Shown piece by piece: positions 23,383-35,235 of a DNA stretch of 64,000 bases. Position 1 is the first letter of the stretch, and each line of letters opens with the position of its first letter. The translations under genes and the position numbers were made by a program. The DNA is from Gymnopus androsaceus JB14. Its lineage: Eukaryota; Basidiomycota; Agaricomycetes; Agaricales; Omphalotaceae. Where the stretch lies: the NCBI GenBank assembly GCA_009733575.1, contig ML769646.1, forward strand, positions 1 to 64,000, in the 5' to 3' direction. The notes under the pieces are model-generated. The model did no database searches and was not told where the DNA came from. It saw nothing but the letters and a program-made list of their open reading frames with translations.

Positions 23383-24045
23383 TCGTTTTATCTTGTATAT
23401 GGATTGTGAATCAGCTAAAGCGCTCAAGAGGAACGTGAAGAGATTAAGAGGATGTCTTAGTGCTTGAAAGCAGTTCCCAGCCGTACGCGATACTTTTGCG
23501 ATCCAAGTTTTCTAACTAAATTCTTCTTTGCAGAAAACTTCCATCATGCCACTGTACCCGATGATATCTCGGCCATCCAGGAAACCATACCCAACTATTT
23601 GTTTAGAATGACAACAGTGCAAGCAATCACAGTTTGTCCTTTCGCTATCCTTATCTTGCGCTTTTCTCACTGGCTTCCAGATTATAATGCCATCGTTGAA
23701 TCTCGATATCGTGCACTCGGAAATTGTGGAATCTCTTCTTAGCTTGCTTCGGATTCTATCCCAAATATTCGCAATGTCTCATGTGGTCGGCGCGTTTCAA
23801 TTGCTCTGGCTCGCTGATCTTCTCTCTCTTCCTCTCTAGATCTCTCTTCCTTGCTCTCTCAGAGTTTGTTTAAACATCCAGTCTGATCAAATGTAGGTTT
23901 CTTTACTTAATCTACTCTACTTCATTGATTTATTTCTTCTAGTTTGCTTTGCTCTTCATCTCGACGCCTGCATTGAGAACTTCTCCAGCTCAAGTACGTT
24001 GCCTCTCAAGGGTCAAGTGAAGAATCGTTGGTGGGAATACTGTGA
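23383..24045. other. Intergenic, no gene seen
   Basis: T/C-rich stretches (for example 23810-23960) and no supported frame. It may include the lost 5' part of the next relic. Confidence 0.35.
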
Positions 24046-25640
24046 ATGGGTTTTGCCTTTGTATTTGTCCTAGCTCTCACTTTTTCCGACTACAGTCTCA
24101 CTCCAACCGATGAAAAGCGCGACCCCGTAGATGAGGCTTCAGACTCTGTCTTGCTATCTGCAGAAGACAACTTGGTCTCTCGTGATTTACCCGATAACCA
24201 CTCATTTCTCCTAATTTACTCTCTGGTGGATCATCACGTTGTCAAGAGAATCCGTCTTTCTGGGAAGACGCCGCAGGTAACTCCGGCTCCGCTGCACGTT
24301 TATAACCTTCGTAGAGGTCAAACTCCAGCTGTGATCGAGTCGGCGGATTGGTCTTCCGACGGCCGTTGGGTTGCGATTGGGACAAGGAGGCGGACTGTTC
24401 ATGTCTTTGCTGCTAATCCCTATGGTGGACCGTCTGATGTTCAGAGTCATATCAATAGAGCGGAATTGGTAATTATGTTTTTTTCTCATCACCCACGTAT
24501 TGACCAAATCGACCCTAGCCCATGATGCGGAACAATTTACATCCTCTAGTTTGCCTCAGAGTCACAAAGAACCCAAGTCCTGAACAACCCAAAGTCCCCC
24601 TTGCGTTTGCTTTCCTCGAACCATCAATCGAAGCCAAACGTCGTCTCCCGCCGAACCTGCTTCCTCCAATAAGCTCTCCCCACTTAGCTCCCACACATGT
24701 ACACTCGTACGGAAGCATCAGCTCTAACTATACTGTCATGTCCTCATCACCTTCCACACGTTCCGAACCACTGTCTCCCCGCCAACAGCTCTGTCCTAGT
24801 GGTCACCTGAGAAACTTCCAGGACGTCCTTGTCTTTGATCCTACCGATGGTTTTCTTGCGTTAAGGCTGGTTACATCCGAGGTCAAAGTCAAAGCAAAGG
24901 ATGGACCCTCGATTCTAGTATGAGCGCTAGTAGATCACTTCCTGGACGATTGAGCATCTCCCCTTCTCCTGGTACTTTGCCTTCACATGCAAGATTAGCT
25001 GGGGCTAGCAATTCGTCGGGTGTGGAGGTGCCTAATGAGCTGACCGGTAGGGAGAACACCATTGCTTCGTGGAATCTCCGACGCGGGAAAGACTGGTCAG
25101 AGAAAAAGGAAGCTTATAGACCTTGAAGAAGAAAGGCTCTGATGTCACTGCTGGTCAAACTAAGTAAGTTTTTCGTGTCCACGTTGATGAAAAAAATAAT
25201 TTAATGATCGTCTGTAGTTGGCTTGCACAGGCAGAACTTTTTACATACTCCAAGGCCCCTCGCATCCTCCCTCGTTCGGTCTACCTTTCCCATCAGTTCT
25301 TGTTCCGTGCTCTTGGCGAGGATTATCATGCCCTCATCCGCCGGTATCAATTCAACGTTGCTGGAACCAAGATCAAAGTCCGTAAAGGTGTCGAAGTCAG
25401 CGTGTATCCTACTGGCAATAGCAAATTGTTTGTCGAAGGTGGTGGGTTTGCTATTCGCCGTGACATTCGTCGGCTGTCCTTGTCATTCAATGAACCACTT
25501 GCTTCTGCCTTATCTGGAGGTCTCGATTATACTCCCTCCCAGCCGGTACTGTCAATGTTCCCGAACGGAACCCCAGGGACGAAACCCCGGTCATTCAAGA
25601 ATTCGATTCCCATTCGAAACGGGTCTTAGCCAAGTGGTCA
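24046..25640 (+). pseudogene. BCAS3-like WD40 autophagy protein, 3' fragment
   Basis: Conserved pieces occur in the expected order: FLLIYSLVDHHVVKRI, DGRWVAIGTRRRTVHVFA followed by NPYGG (24340-24430), FQDVLVFDPTDGFLALR (24810-24870), ELTGRENTIASWNLRRGKDW (25040-25100), LPRSVYLSHQFLF and GEDYHALIRRYQF (25270-25350). This matches the middle and end of fungal BCAS3-domain WD40 proteins, which are related to phosphoinositide-binding autophagy factors. The N-terminal blades are absent. The frame changes near 24920 and after 25100, and some breaks have no plausible intron. It is best read as a truncated relic; an intact copy probably exists elsewhere. Confidence 0.55.
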
Positions 25641-25644
25641 TGCT

Positions 25645-25823
25645 GCCATGGTGTCTCCAAATCTCTTGAAGTGCTCGCAACCACTTACGGAAGCACCCCC
25701 GATGGGAAAGCATTCGTTCAACAAAGAATTATACCTGTTCTGGAACAACAGAAAAACGATACCGATGCAGATGTGCGGTATTTTGCTGCTTGTGCTCTTC
25801 AGAAGGCTGCGATCGAAGCTTAA
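25645..25823 (+). pseudogene. PP2A scaffold subunit-like C-terminal HEAT fragment
   Basis: One frame reads VSKSLEVLATTYGSTPDG, IIPVLEQQKNDTDADVRYF and AACALQKAAIEA, then a stop. The PP2A 65-kDa scaffold (Tpd3/PR65) also ends in a repeat with ILE..., D..DV.YFA..AL and a short tail. Only the last repeat or so is present, directly abutting the BCAS3-like relic. The assignment rests on this short stretch. Confidence 0.4.
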
Positions 25824-26297
25824 CAGTTCGTAGACGGTGACTTGTTCAAAGTCACTATCGAGCATGAAGACGAAGATAGAAATCAGGTACTTTGATACTG
25901 TACCTGTTGCGTCCAGTCTCTGTATTCTTAAAGCTGCGTCTGGCCAGCGACGCAGCTGCGTTATTTCAACTTGTATAGAAGTTCAGGTTTCGAATGGACT
26001 TTTAATGTTTGTGAAAGGTCAGTAGAAATCTATCGTTTCATCTTACGTTCCGGCTTCCCTGATACCTCAAGTTTTCAGAGCCCTTTCTGCTCATCGGATC
26101 AATTCGCATTCACTTGGGTGAAAAGGCTAACAGAAAGTTGACTCAAAAAGTCAGCTTTCGACTCACAGGGAATCTTACATTCCAGGCTGAGATTCCTCTC
26201 ATCTGATTCTTTGTTTAAAACAACATATTTACGATGTACTTTTGCCACAGTTGAAATATTATATTCCCATTGATATTTTTAAATTTCGAATACATTA

Positions 26298-27480
26298 CTA
26301 TTGCCTGCCGGGAAGTGGGCCAGCCTGGGTAGCGAGCCATTGTGTAGCTACAGAGCGTAAAATACATCCTACATAAAAGTTGTGAGGTATACCATGTAGA
26401 CCAACCTCAGATCGTCCTCTGAGTACCAATTGGCAGTGAGTGGGTAGCTGGAAGCAGTGTGGCAAATCGATTGCCGGTGGCACTCGGCACGCTAGCGTGA
26501 TTTCCTTACTCTTTCGAGCAATCTTCATGAAGAATTCAAGCTGTGTCAAAACTCGTCCCTTCTGCTGCATTTTTGGCGCATGGAATATCTTTTTTATGTG
26601 CTTTAAGATGTCCTGAATCACTCATATCAAGCTTCATGTGAAATTTTATCAAAATATACACCTGCAATGCTCGGCTTGCGATTTCTGGGCTGTCTAAGAG
26701 GTAGTTCCTCATTTCTCTTCAACGTCAAACGGGAATCTCACAAAGTTTGCGCCAGCCAATACGGTATGTCTCTGAAGGCTTCTGGTGCCTGGAATAGTTT
26801 TTCTTCAATTTTTTTTGTCTCTTCAGGATCGCGTTTATTGTTGATCTCGACTAAAAACTCTCCTTCTTGTGTAACATCAGATATCCGAAGCTGTGGTAGT
26901 CGCAGCTGAGATCTGCGATACTGGTGTGTTGCCACTGTGCTACCCTTCCTATTTACCACTGATTCTAAGCTTCCGCTTCGCTGCCAGACCACACATGGAC
27001 AGTACTTCATGATGTCTTCCAGTGTTCTCATATTCTCACTATCTACTACATCCCAACTATCATGCATCTACATAACCTGGCCGCTCTCTCAACACTCCTC
27101 AACACCTAACAATACCTCCTTACCAGTATCTACCTTGAATATTGTCATCAACTGGCGATTCTCAGTCATCCAAGTTGAATATAGAATTTCAGGGTATTTT
27201 CAATGTAATTTGGGTTTTGGATAGACTTATTACTGCGATAGAACTTGTATTGATGTTGATTGAGCATGTAACAAGTCTCTCTGAGCCTTGTGGTCAATGC
27301 CAACGTCGAGACGATGCATTTCTGGCGCGTTTCGGACAGATGGCCCGGTTCCCGGTCATTACCGTGTTTTGGACCCACCGCCATAAAATATTCATATTGG
27401 ATCAAGACTACCTCTGATCCTTTCGAAATTATGCTCAATTTCTCTGTAGGATGTGTGCACACAACCTGAGCACCATAATA
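26298..27480 (-). CDS. Hypothetical protein(s), minus strand, probably broken
   Basis: Coding-like stretches in order are 27462-27169 (KHGNDREPGHLSETRQKCIV, LRETCYMLNQHQYKFY), 27067-26738 (WDVVDSENMRTLEDIMKYC, QYRRSQLRLPQLRISDV, FLVEINNKRDPEE) and 26621-26298. A TGA at 26738-26740 is followed by more open, basic sequence (LKRNEELPLRQPRNRKPS) before a possible intron. I do not recognise the family. Whether this is one gene or two is not clear. Confidence 0.35.
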
Positions 27481-28470
27481 AATGGAGGCAGTCGAACCGC
27501 GTCATGAAATAACCTAAAATATGCTTAGGTGACCCACTACTGGGTACCAAATAGTAGAGAAAATATCTACTTCTTACTTGAGAATTCGCTCGGCGAATTT
27601 TTTTCTAAATCCCGTGTGATTACAACTTTTCTTTTGATATGTACAAAATCGCAAGCAATGTATGAAGTCAGTTCTCATCATTTAATGTACATTTTGATCA
27701 AAATATGATGATCCTACTTGATTGACGTACCTTGAGCGCGTATTTCTACTGAGTGTGTGTACATGACCGTGATCATGCTCCTCTTGCGTACACTGTGTCT
27801 AGAAATATCTACTTCATTCTCACTTGAGGCCATTGGATCTGGCACATGTTCCTACGCTACTGGAACTTACTTGTGATTATATCTACTTTTAACTAGGTAT
27901 ACTGTACTATTTTGACCAGGTCACAGGTCACATTTTGAACTCGTTTGGTGTGACATGCCCGGAATTGCCTCAAAAAATGCAAAATTTCGGTCTAAAATGG
28001 GTTGGTCACAGTTGCAAGGGTCCGTCAAATCCATTGAAATGTACAATTTAGCATGTCCTAAGTACTTTAACACCCTACATTATATATAAATTAAGCAAAC
28101 AAAGTACATTGATCACTAATCAAGTAGGATGTACGAGCACAATTCACTGAGTACATCAAGTAGATTGTACTGTCATGCGGCCTCTTTTTCCGATGAGGAA
28201 TGACATCATAGCAATGGGCATCACATTTACTGGAACTACTATTGAAGGATATGCTTCTCTACCTGGTGGTGTATGTTTTCCTTCTGTCAATGGGCTCCCA
28301 AAAAAACTCAATGTACTACAGAATATTTGTAACTATCTTCCTGCCACAGTTTCGTGGCTCGTAGAAATTACAGCTGCTCATCCAAACCTGAAGAAGATCA
28401 GATTTGTCAAAGTTAGATAAGAATGATAGGATCCTCCTTAGTGCCTCGCTATATGCTGTTCAACAATAGT
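27481..28470. other. AT-rich intergenic, no gene seen
   Basis: Runs of AAAAT and TTTT, and several TAC/GTAC-rich stretches (28020-28170). No frame has recognisable features. Confidence 0.4.
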
Positions 28471-28479
28471 TCAACCCAA

Positions 28480-29162
28480 TAGCAAAGACTTACATGGGAA
28501 CTCGGAGATGCAGATCGTTCAATAAAAGCTACTTCATCATGTGACAAATGCCTGTGACGAACATTGCGGCCAGTGGAACAATTAAAGCTAGTACCCACCT
28601 AATATTTTGTAGAATGGAATGTCAAATGATTTACAAACACTAGGTTATTACTTACTGAGGGTATAGGATCCGAGATGTCAAGCGAAGGTGATCGCAAGCG
28701 TTTGCGCTTTCGAGGGGTCTTTGCTGGAGTTGGAAGCTGCTTTGCTTTTTTTGGAGTCTGGGGCATTGCTGTTGCAGGTTCGCGGGCAATTGAAAAATCT
28801 TGAAGAATGCTCTGGTGATGTCCTATAAGTAGGCAAATTCTAAGAAGCAAGAACAAACCTCGAAGAGATGCAGATCATAGAATCGTGCTGTCACTTTTCC
28901 TGTGAAAATGCTTCGCAGAGGATCCCCAAGGATCTCGAGCATAGCTTGATGATCCTTGTCGGCATAAATCTGGCCATACTTTGTCAGACACAGGGCCAAG
29001 TGTTCTTACAAGTAGACTCACCTTTCGTTCCTTTAATTTTTTAATTATCGATGTTTTGCTTATTTCGTTGTCTTTCGGATATAAAACAGTCAGGTCGAAT
29101 TTCGGTTTTTGTGTAACCGGAAGCTTTTTCTTTATATCCTTTTTTGAATCGTTGGCTGGCAT
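28480..29162 (-). CDS. Hypothetical basic protein, minus strand
   Basis: From ATG 29162 the frame reads MPANDSKKDIKKKLPVTQK. A GTGAGT intron (about 29021-28980) joins to YGQIYADKDHQAMLEILGD, then FTGKVTARFYDLHLFE (about 28860). A following segment is strongly basic with a likely nuclear localisation signal (TPKKAKQLP, TPRKRKRLRSPS) and ends at a GTAAGT donor near 28656. A last part near 28600-28500 (RHLSHDEVAFIERSAS) is less certain. Family unknown; probably nuclear if expressed. Confidence 0.4.
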
Positions 29163-29292
29163 GAGCGATGTGCGTAGTGGCTCGAGAATGAGGTCCTAAG
29201 CAAAGTATAACGATTACACGTGCTCCAGATAATCCCAGATTATCTTAGCGCCGACTCTCCACAACTTCGATTCAGAGATCGCTCATCTCTTG

Positions 29293-30749
29293 ATGGACAG
29301 TTTTCAAATTCGCAGCAGTAGGCTTTCTGTTCACCACAGTCACGTCCACCATACACCGTATGTCAACCCCAGCACTGATCTTGACCCAACCCCCGACATA
29401 GCCAGTCGTCGCAAGCACTATAAACTCTCCAAGGACGGCTCTGGCAGCGCAGTATGGCCCAAGTTTATAGAAAAGATTTTTATTGAAGGTGTGTGTCGAC
29501 TGTAAGTACCTGTAAATTTTATTTAATGTTGACCAACAGGCCTCCGAGCATATTGCCGCTCTGAGATCTCCCTTGATTACTCGGCGAAAGCCTCAGAGTC
29601 TCCTAAAAAATGTTGCTCCCGCTTACGCAACACCTTTCTCGTTCAGCACCTTGCTCGACACGGTGTCAACCGTTCACGCAAGCAGGTCGCCTCCCACTTA
29701 CAGGTCCTTAAGAACATGTGGAAAGACGAAGGAAATTACTCGAGTACATTTAGCGTATATTTCGTTGAAGTTGCTGTTTACTGACAGATACGATAGATTA
29801 TCATAACCTTGTTGCGAGACTAGAGCCAATCTCCCATAGTCCAGCTTCAGACCACCGTCCAATTCATCCATCTCTGGCGCTTTCATGTACTTTGTCCATG
29901 TCTTCAGCGACCAACTCATCTGCGATGGGTTCCCCTTCTTCCTCTCCGAGATCATCTGCTCGCTCAATCCCCCTGGGAATACAACAATCAATCGACATGG
30001 GTTGTGCAACCAAGCCAGCCCAGTTCATCCATAGGCTAAATCATCAACGGGCAGTTCCAAATTCCAGTAGCCTAACGAAAACCCTCTCAATGGCTGAACT
30101 AGACGCCAAACAAGCACTAGTTTTAAATCATCAGGAACCACCGACCCATCGACAACAGCAGTACCAGCCACAATTTGACGAGTCATCTACGTGGTCATCT
30201 TCTCTTACCGCATATGCATCCAACCTACAAACGCCTGTCGGAGGTCCAAGTACTGTGACTCACCAGCTACAGAGTTGGCGACAACAACAGCAGCAGCAGC
30301 AACTGCATATATCAGCGCCTGATTTTCGGTCTTGGATAACGCCTTCGTCTGCAGATATCCCGGTATCCATTCCCACTTGTACTCCACCCACCTTAACAAA
30401 TTTATACCTTCTCACCGAAGCGATGCTCCCTCTTGAGGTCAGCCTAATTGATACTGATTATGTCGGAATCGCGCATCTGCACCTGCAGCTGGACGTTCCC
30501 CGTCCTCAGACATCTTCACCCTCCTCTTTCTCCAAAAATTCACATGGGTTTGGCGTTCAACTACAGGCATATATCCCGACGTGTTCCATAGGCACTTGCA
30601 GGACCATCTGTAAATGCATTACTCAAGTTTGGGGAGTCCGTCATGACCATCATTTGTTCTCAACCATGCTCCTCATAGACAAATCCACATCTGGGCAGCC
30701 TGAATCGACTTCCTCTATCGCTTTTAAGCAGAGAGGAAGGTGTTGTTGA
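29293..30749 (+). CDS. TEA/ATTS-domain transcription factor
   Basis: ATG 29293; exons 29293-29488, 29540-29743 and 29788-30749 join in frame (453 residues), with introns of 51 and 44 bp. The TEA domain spans about residues 40-125: RRKHYKLSKDGSGSAVWPKF, then FIEG, RLRNTFLVQHLARHGVNRSR and KQVASHLQVLKNMW. This is the DNA-binding domain of TEC1/AbaA/TEAD factors, which control morphogenesis in fungi. A Ser- and Gln-rich region with a short polyQ follows. After 30749 another frame carries what looks like the family's C-terminal region (LPHSALSACRWLENG, MIHQELCFNTQ, to about 31110). Either one more intron was missed or the C-terminus is frameshifted. The DNA-binding part is undamaged. Confidence 0.7.
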
Positions 30750-31110
30750 TATAGCGGAAGTCCCTGGGGATCAAGGACCAACGATGTGCTCTGAACAGCA
30801 GATTTTCTTGACTCTCCCGCATAGTGCGCTATCTGCATGTAGATGGCTGGAAAATGGTATGTTATCGCTTGCAGTATTTTTTCTGAGCAAAGAACTGGCT
30901 CTGACTTCGCCCTGATTTTTTAGGTGCGACGATGATCCATCAAGAACTCTGTTTCAATACACAGGTTATCCTCCGTTTGACATATACCCTTAATCAATCT
31001 GTAGAGCTACCAGCTGCAAGACTGCTGGGATGGGAGTGTCTCAACTTCGTTTGAACCTGCCAACTCCTCAGCGTATACCTGCACATGTTGCTCTTCCACA
31101 TGTACATCCT

Positions 31111-31726
31111 AAGTCATATGTACCTGTACGTACATACATGTCTATCTAGCTATCTGCCAGCTGAAGCTACGTGAGCTCGTGAACAGCTAGCATGAGTGCT
31201 AGATAAGGAAACGATAGTTATAAAAAGAATAGTTATAGAAAGAATCTTTTTCTAAAAGCCGCCGGGACTCGGCTTACCCTTTTGGGACCGTGAGCTCAGG
31301 CTTGCGTTTCGTATGTGCTTATTTCAATGACAGCTCCCGACTCGGATAGAGGCGAGTCAGACATGGCACTAAAAAAGTCCCTTGGAAAATTACTCAGTTG
31401 AGCTCGGGTTTCTCCAATTCGTCTTAGCTTCTATTTAAGATGTTCAGAATGGCTGAACTTTTTTATTAAGTTTTGCATGAGCATGTACTAGCAGGGGTTA
31501 ATCCTAGAACATCTTTCCTCTGGCACTGTGTGTTCCTGAGAAACGAGAGTGGGCAGTTGTAGTCATGTATTTATGTATTATATCTGATGTCTCGTCTTAG
31601 ACCAGTAGAGAGAGGCAGTAATCAAGTACAATCACGCAAAAAAAATTGAACTATTTCATGTGTTAATAACATCGACATTCAAGGGAGTTAATTACATACA
31701 GAACTCTACTACATATATATGGTCCA
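31111..31726. other. Intergenic, no gene seen
   Basis: Short TACATGTA/CTAGC-type repeats near 31130-31210, and AT-rich sequence before the 3' end of the GH31 relic. Confidence 0.4.
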
Positions 31727-34700
31727 TTATGCTTCCACCCGCATTTCAAAGGCTTCATCAAACGGAATCCCAATCATCACTTCCAATACCTGGCTTTCAG
31801 CATCGTATTCATACGTCCCGTTTCCAACTGACTGGCCCGACTCGGTGGCCACAGACACACCCTTCGGTGCCTGATTAACACCCAAGATCTTCACGTCCAT
31901 GATATTCACTCCAAGGTCAAACCCAAAAGTCCCCGTTAACGTTGAGAGTTCCATTCCGATACTGAAATGTCACAGTAGTCGTCCCATTCGTTTGCTCCAA
32001 TGAAACACCATCATCGACATAAAGTTGCCCCGAAGCGTCGCCGCTGGAGCAAGGGGCGACAACCAGCTCAAAGTCTGTCTGGCGCAGCTCCGTGGTCGTC
32101 ATAGTCCCGTTTACGCGCAGTGGCAAGATGGACCCCCCGATGATATACACCGGAATCTCCGTAAACTCCACGTCGTTGAGCGTCACGTTTGAGCCTGTAC
32201 CGATAACGGGTGCGAGTGTTTGAAAATCGTAGAACGTGTCATTAGGCATGTATATGGTGACTGATGTCGAGTTTTCTTCGATGACTTGGGATACGAAGAT
32301 GGAAGGACCAAAGAGAAACTGGAGGTCGATGGGGTAGGTAGACGTCTCTTTGGGGTACTTGTACCATAAGGGTTGGATAATGGGGCTGCCGTCAAGGCTA
32401 GCTTGATGAAGAGAGGTGTATAGATAGTCCATGAGACGGTACCTGCAGTAAATGGTAAGTGGTTAGTGTGAAAAAATTTACGAAGATTGAAACTACAAAC
32501 CGCATATCAAGAACATTCTGTGCTGCTTGAGCAACAACGGGCCAGCGGTAAAACTCTTGACTGATACTCCCGTCGTTGTTGTGCTATAAATTCCAGAAGT
32601 AAGCGAACGTCCAACAACGCTCAAATACATAGAAATACCACCCACATTCCTCATGAAAGGATAGAAACCGCCCAACATCGCCCATCTCGCACAAAGTGTG
32701 CTCGTTGTATTATCCGCATATCCACAAATGTCGCTGACCATAGGAATCTGATACACCCCAGCCATGCCTAACATACCAGCAATACTGATCCGGTACTCAT
32801 GCCACGAGCTATAGTTGTCTCCGAGCCATTTCCCGACATGAGCTCCTGCTCCAGCAAATGTAGAACGCGTGATGACGAGAGTGCGTAAACCGGGGCGTCT
32901 GGCAAGCATAGCGGCGCGTGTCGCGACGGACATCATAGTACCAAAGAGATTATGGACGTTGTACTCGACAAGCCCGTTGGCGTGTGTGGCATTGCTCTAG
33001 AAGACACTAAAGTATGAGTAAAACGGTTGAAAAATCGCTGGAAAGTCAAGGAAGCGTGTTTACTCACGAAGGAAGTCAGCGATGAAAGGGCTCCCGCTGC
33101 ATCCTGAATCGCGTAGGGCGGAGTGAGCAAGTTGACCCGGTAATCTCGCTTTTCCAAAGCAGAGGAAGAGCTTATATCAGACAGGTTGCCAAAAATAGGA
33201 GTGTTGGGATCTGGAGGAGGCGTTGATCTGCCTGGTGGTAAATCCATTTCTACGGCTTGCTCGAAGGGATCCGTACAGAGTAGAACACAGAACTATAAAA
33301 CGCTCATAGTGATAAGCAGAAAGGAAAATATTATCTGGTCCAAAAACGTACATTCGAGGGCTCGTTCATGTCTATCCATGCCCTGTCAATGTCGATACCG
33401 TCAGTAGCATTATAGAACAGACGGAATTCATTGGTCCAATAGCTATAGGTGGAGATAACCGTATGAGCCAGGATGTTTGGCGAGAGAAAGAGATAACATA
33501 CTCTTGAATGGATGGACTGAACCAATCTAAGGGTCAGGGTCACAATAAGACGCTGGGAACAACCAGAGCATGAAGGTCGTACCGGGATATACAGTAACAC
33601 CTGCATAGAGGATCAGCAATAGGACCAGCTTGTCATGGAAAAACTTATAAGGCCATACCACCGATAGCTCAACGCTTCCATTAGGCATCTTCAGCCATAC
33701 ATCCGACGCAGTCCCGCGATCGTAGGGGCCGTATCCTTGACCTGGTGCATAAGCTACCGCAGGATCTGTCATGAGCACTAAAATAACAGGGCATCAGGCT
33801 AAACATCAGGATGGACAGAGTTAGAGAAGACGAACCGTAATGCTGATCGTGGGCATGAAGGTAGTCCACGATCTCGCGCATTCGAAGAAGTGGGAAGTAA
33901 TCTGGGTCAACAGTGAAGATGCGGCGTCCATCCATGTAATCTATTAGATGCAATACATTTCAGTCTCGGTAGAACAGAGGCCAATCTCCCTGACATACCA
34001 ATATCAGTCCACATAGTTTCCAGCGGGATTTCGGCAGCGGAATAGTTTGTTATAACATTAGCGACGTCCACGAAACCTGAAATTTACTTTATGAATTGAT
34101 GACTCATGAAAGCGGTAAAGCGGAAAACGCACTCGTATACCCAAATCGACATTGGTGGAAGCCAAAGCTCCAATATGGCACCTCCGCTGTAGTTCCCACT
34201 ACTTCCGCATACTGCTTTGAGAGTTCTACCGGGTCATCCTCGCTTCCAGCCAAAAGTAAAAGTCCAGAACGCCACCAATGACATTGTATTCCAAAGTCGT
34301 ACTATCCACGCTCTCTGTGTCATTAATCTTCACATCCATTCCATTGGAATTCAGCAAGAACACGCCATGAGATCCAGTGGTGCGATGTTCAAAGTAGATT
34401 GGATGGTTCCCATATAAATTGGTGTTGGTTGGAATGAGGTAGGCGTCTCGAGACCAGAAAGTACGTGTAGTATTGTATGTGGGAAGGCGGAACGGGTCGC
34501 TGTGTTCACCAAGCCCGTAAATATTCGCGTTGGATGGGAGATCGATTTTCACGCGAAGGTACTGTGGCTCGAATATGATTGGATGAGAGCAGGTCGTGAA
34601 AAGAACTTCGCTGGTCGATGTTCGATAGATTGTGAAGGAGAATGGAGACGTTGTGTCGTTGAACTGGATGACTGCCTCACTGGGTGAACCTTGAAAGGTA

Positions 34701-34855
34701 CCGTTTGGTCGAGGCAGAACAGATTCTGGGACTTCATAGCGAGTGCTATTAGCGTCCGTGATTTTGACATGAATGCGATTCTCTGTTGACTTGTTTGAAC
34801 AAACAGCGCCAGAGAGAAAAAGCAAAAAAAAGACTCGCCTGTCTCGTAAGTCCAT
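31727..34855 (-). pseudogene. GH31 alpha-glucosidase-type gene, disrupted
   Basis: Predicted start ATG 34855 with a signal-like MDLRDRRVFFLLFLSGAVC. Then come the GH31 N-terminal domain (HVKITDANSTRYEVPESV, NIYGLGEHSDPF), the catalytic barrel and the C-terminal sheets. The nucleophile motif WIDMNEPSN has its Asp codon at 33370-33372. The acid/base region [13 protein letters not shown] has its Asp at 32817-32819. Exons include 34855-34133, 34076-33999, 33940-33836 and 33777-about 33655; introns are 56-58 bp. The family retains alpha-1,4-glucosidases of secreted or cell-wall type. Defects are a one-T loss near 34255 ([15 protein letters not shown] instead of [11 protein letters not shown]), a lost GT donor near 33654, and an extra G near 31933. 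About 120 residues usual before HVKITD are missing. Confidence 0.75.
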
Positions 34856-34861
34856 GTAATT

Positions 34862-35235
34862 CAGGCGCTCAACCCTGTTTGTTGAACCGCAATTTTTGAG
34901 GTATGTTTTCAACTTTCTCCTCTTTTCTTGAATTCTTACTTGCTCCCTGCCTCTCAAGGCTCCGAACGGTCTCTAAAAACGAGCCTCATCAAGTTGGCGG
35001 CGTCCTCTTACGCGTGTTGAACCACCCGATGCGTAGAGTTGGTTGTTCAACCCCCCTTGCTTTCCCTTTGCGACCGATCAAGCCCGTTCTTTACCGCCCC
35101 TGCCACGGTATAACTTCCAAGCTGGGCGCATGGTGAGCATTCTCGTTTACACCGCTCTTACCCCTCTCAAGCCTCTCGCCCATCCCTAGAGCCAACGGGC
35201 ACCCACAATTCTGCTCGAAGGATCCGTCGTTGACT
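34862..35235 (+). repeat. Direct repeat with 42768-43085
   Basis: Both copies share GCGCTCAACCC, GGTATGTTTTCAAC, CTCTTTTCTTGAATTCTTAC, GCTTTCCCTTTGCGACC, CCGTTCTTTACCGCCCCTG and AACTTCCAAGCTGGGCGCAT, and continue into the first exon and intron of a 2OG-related gene. They differ by small indels (for example ATCAAG versus CTCAAGATTGTAGTCACAC). Confidence 0.8.
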
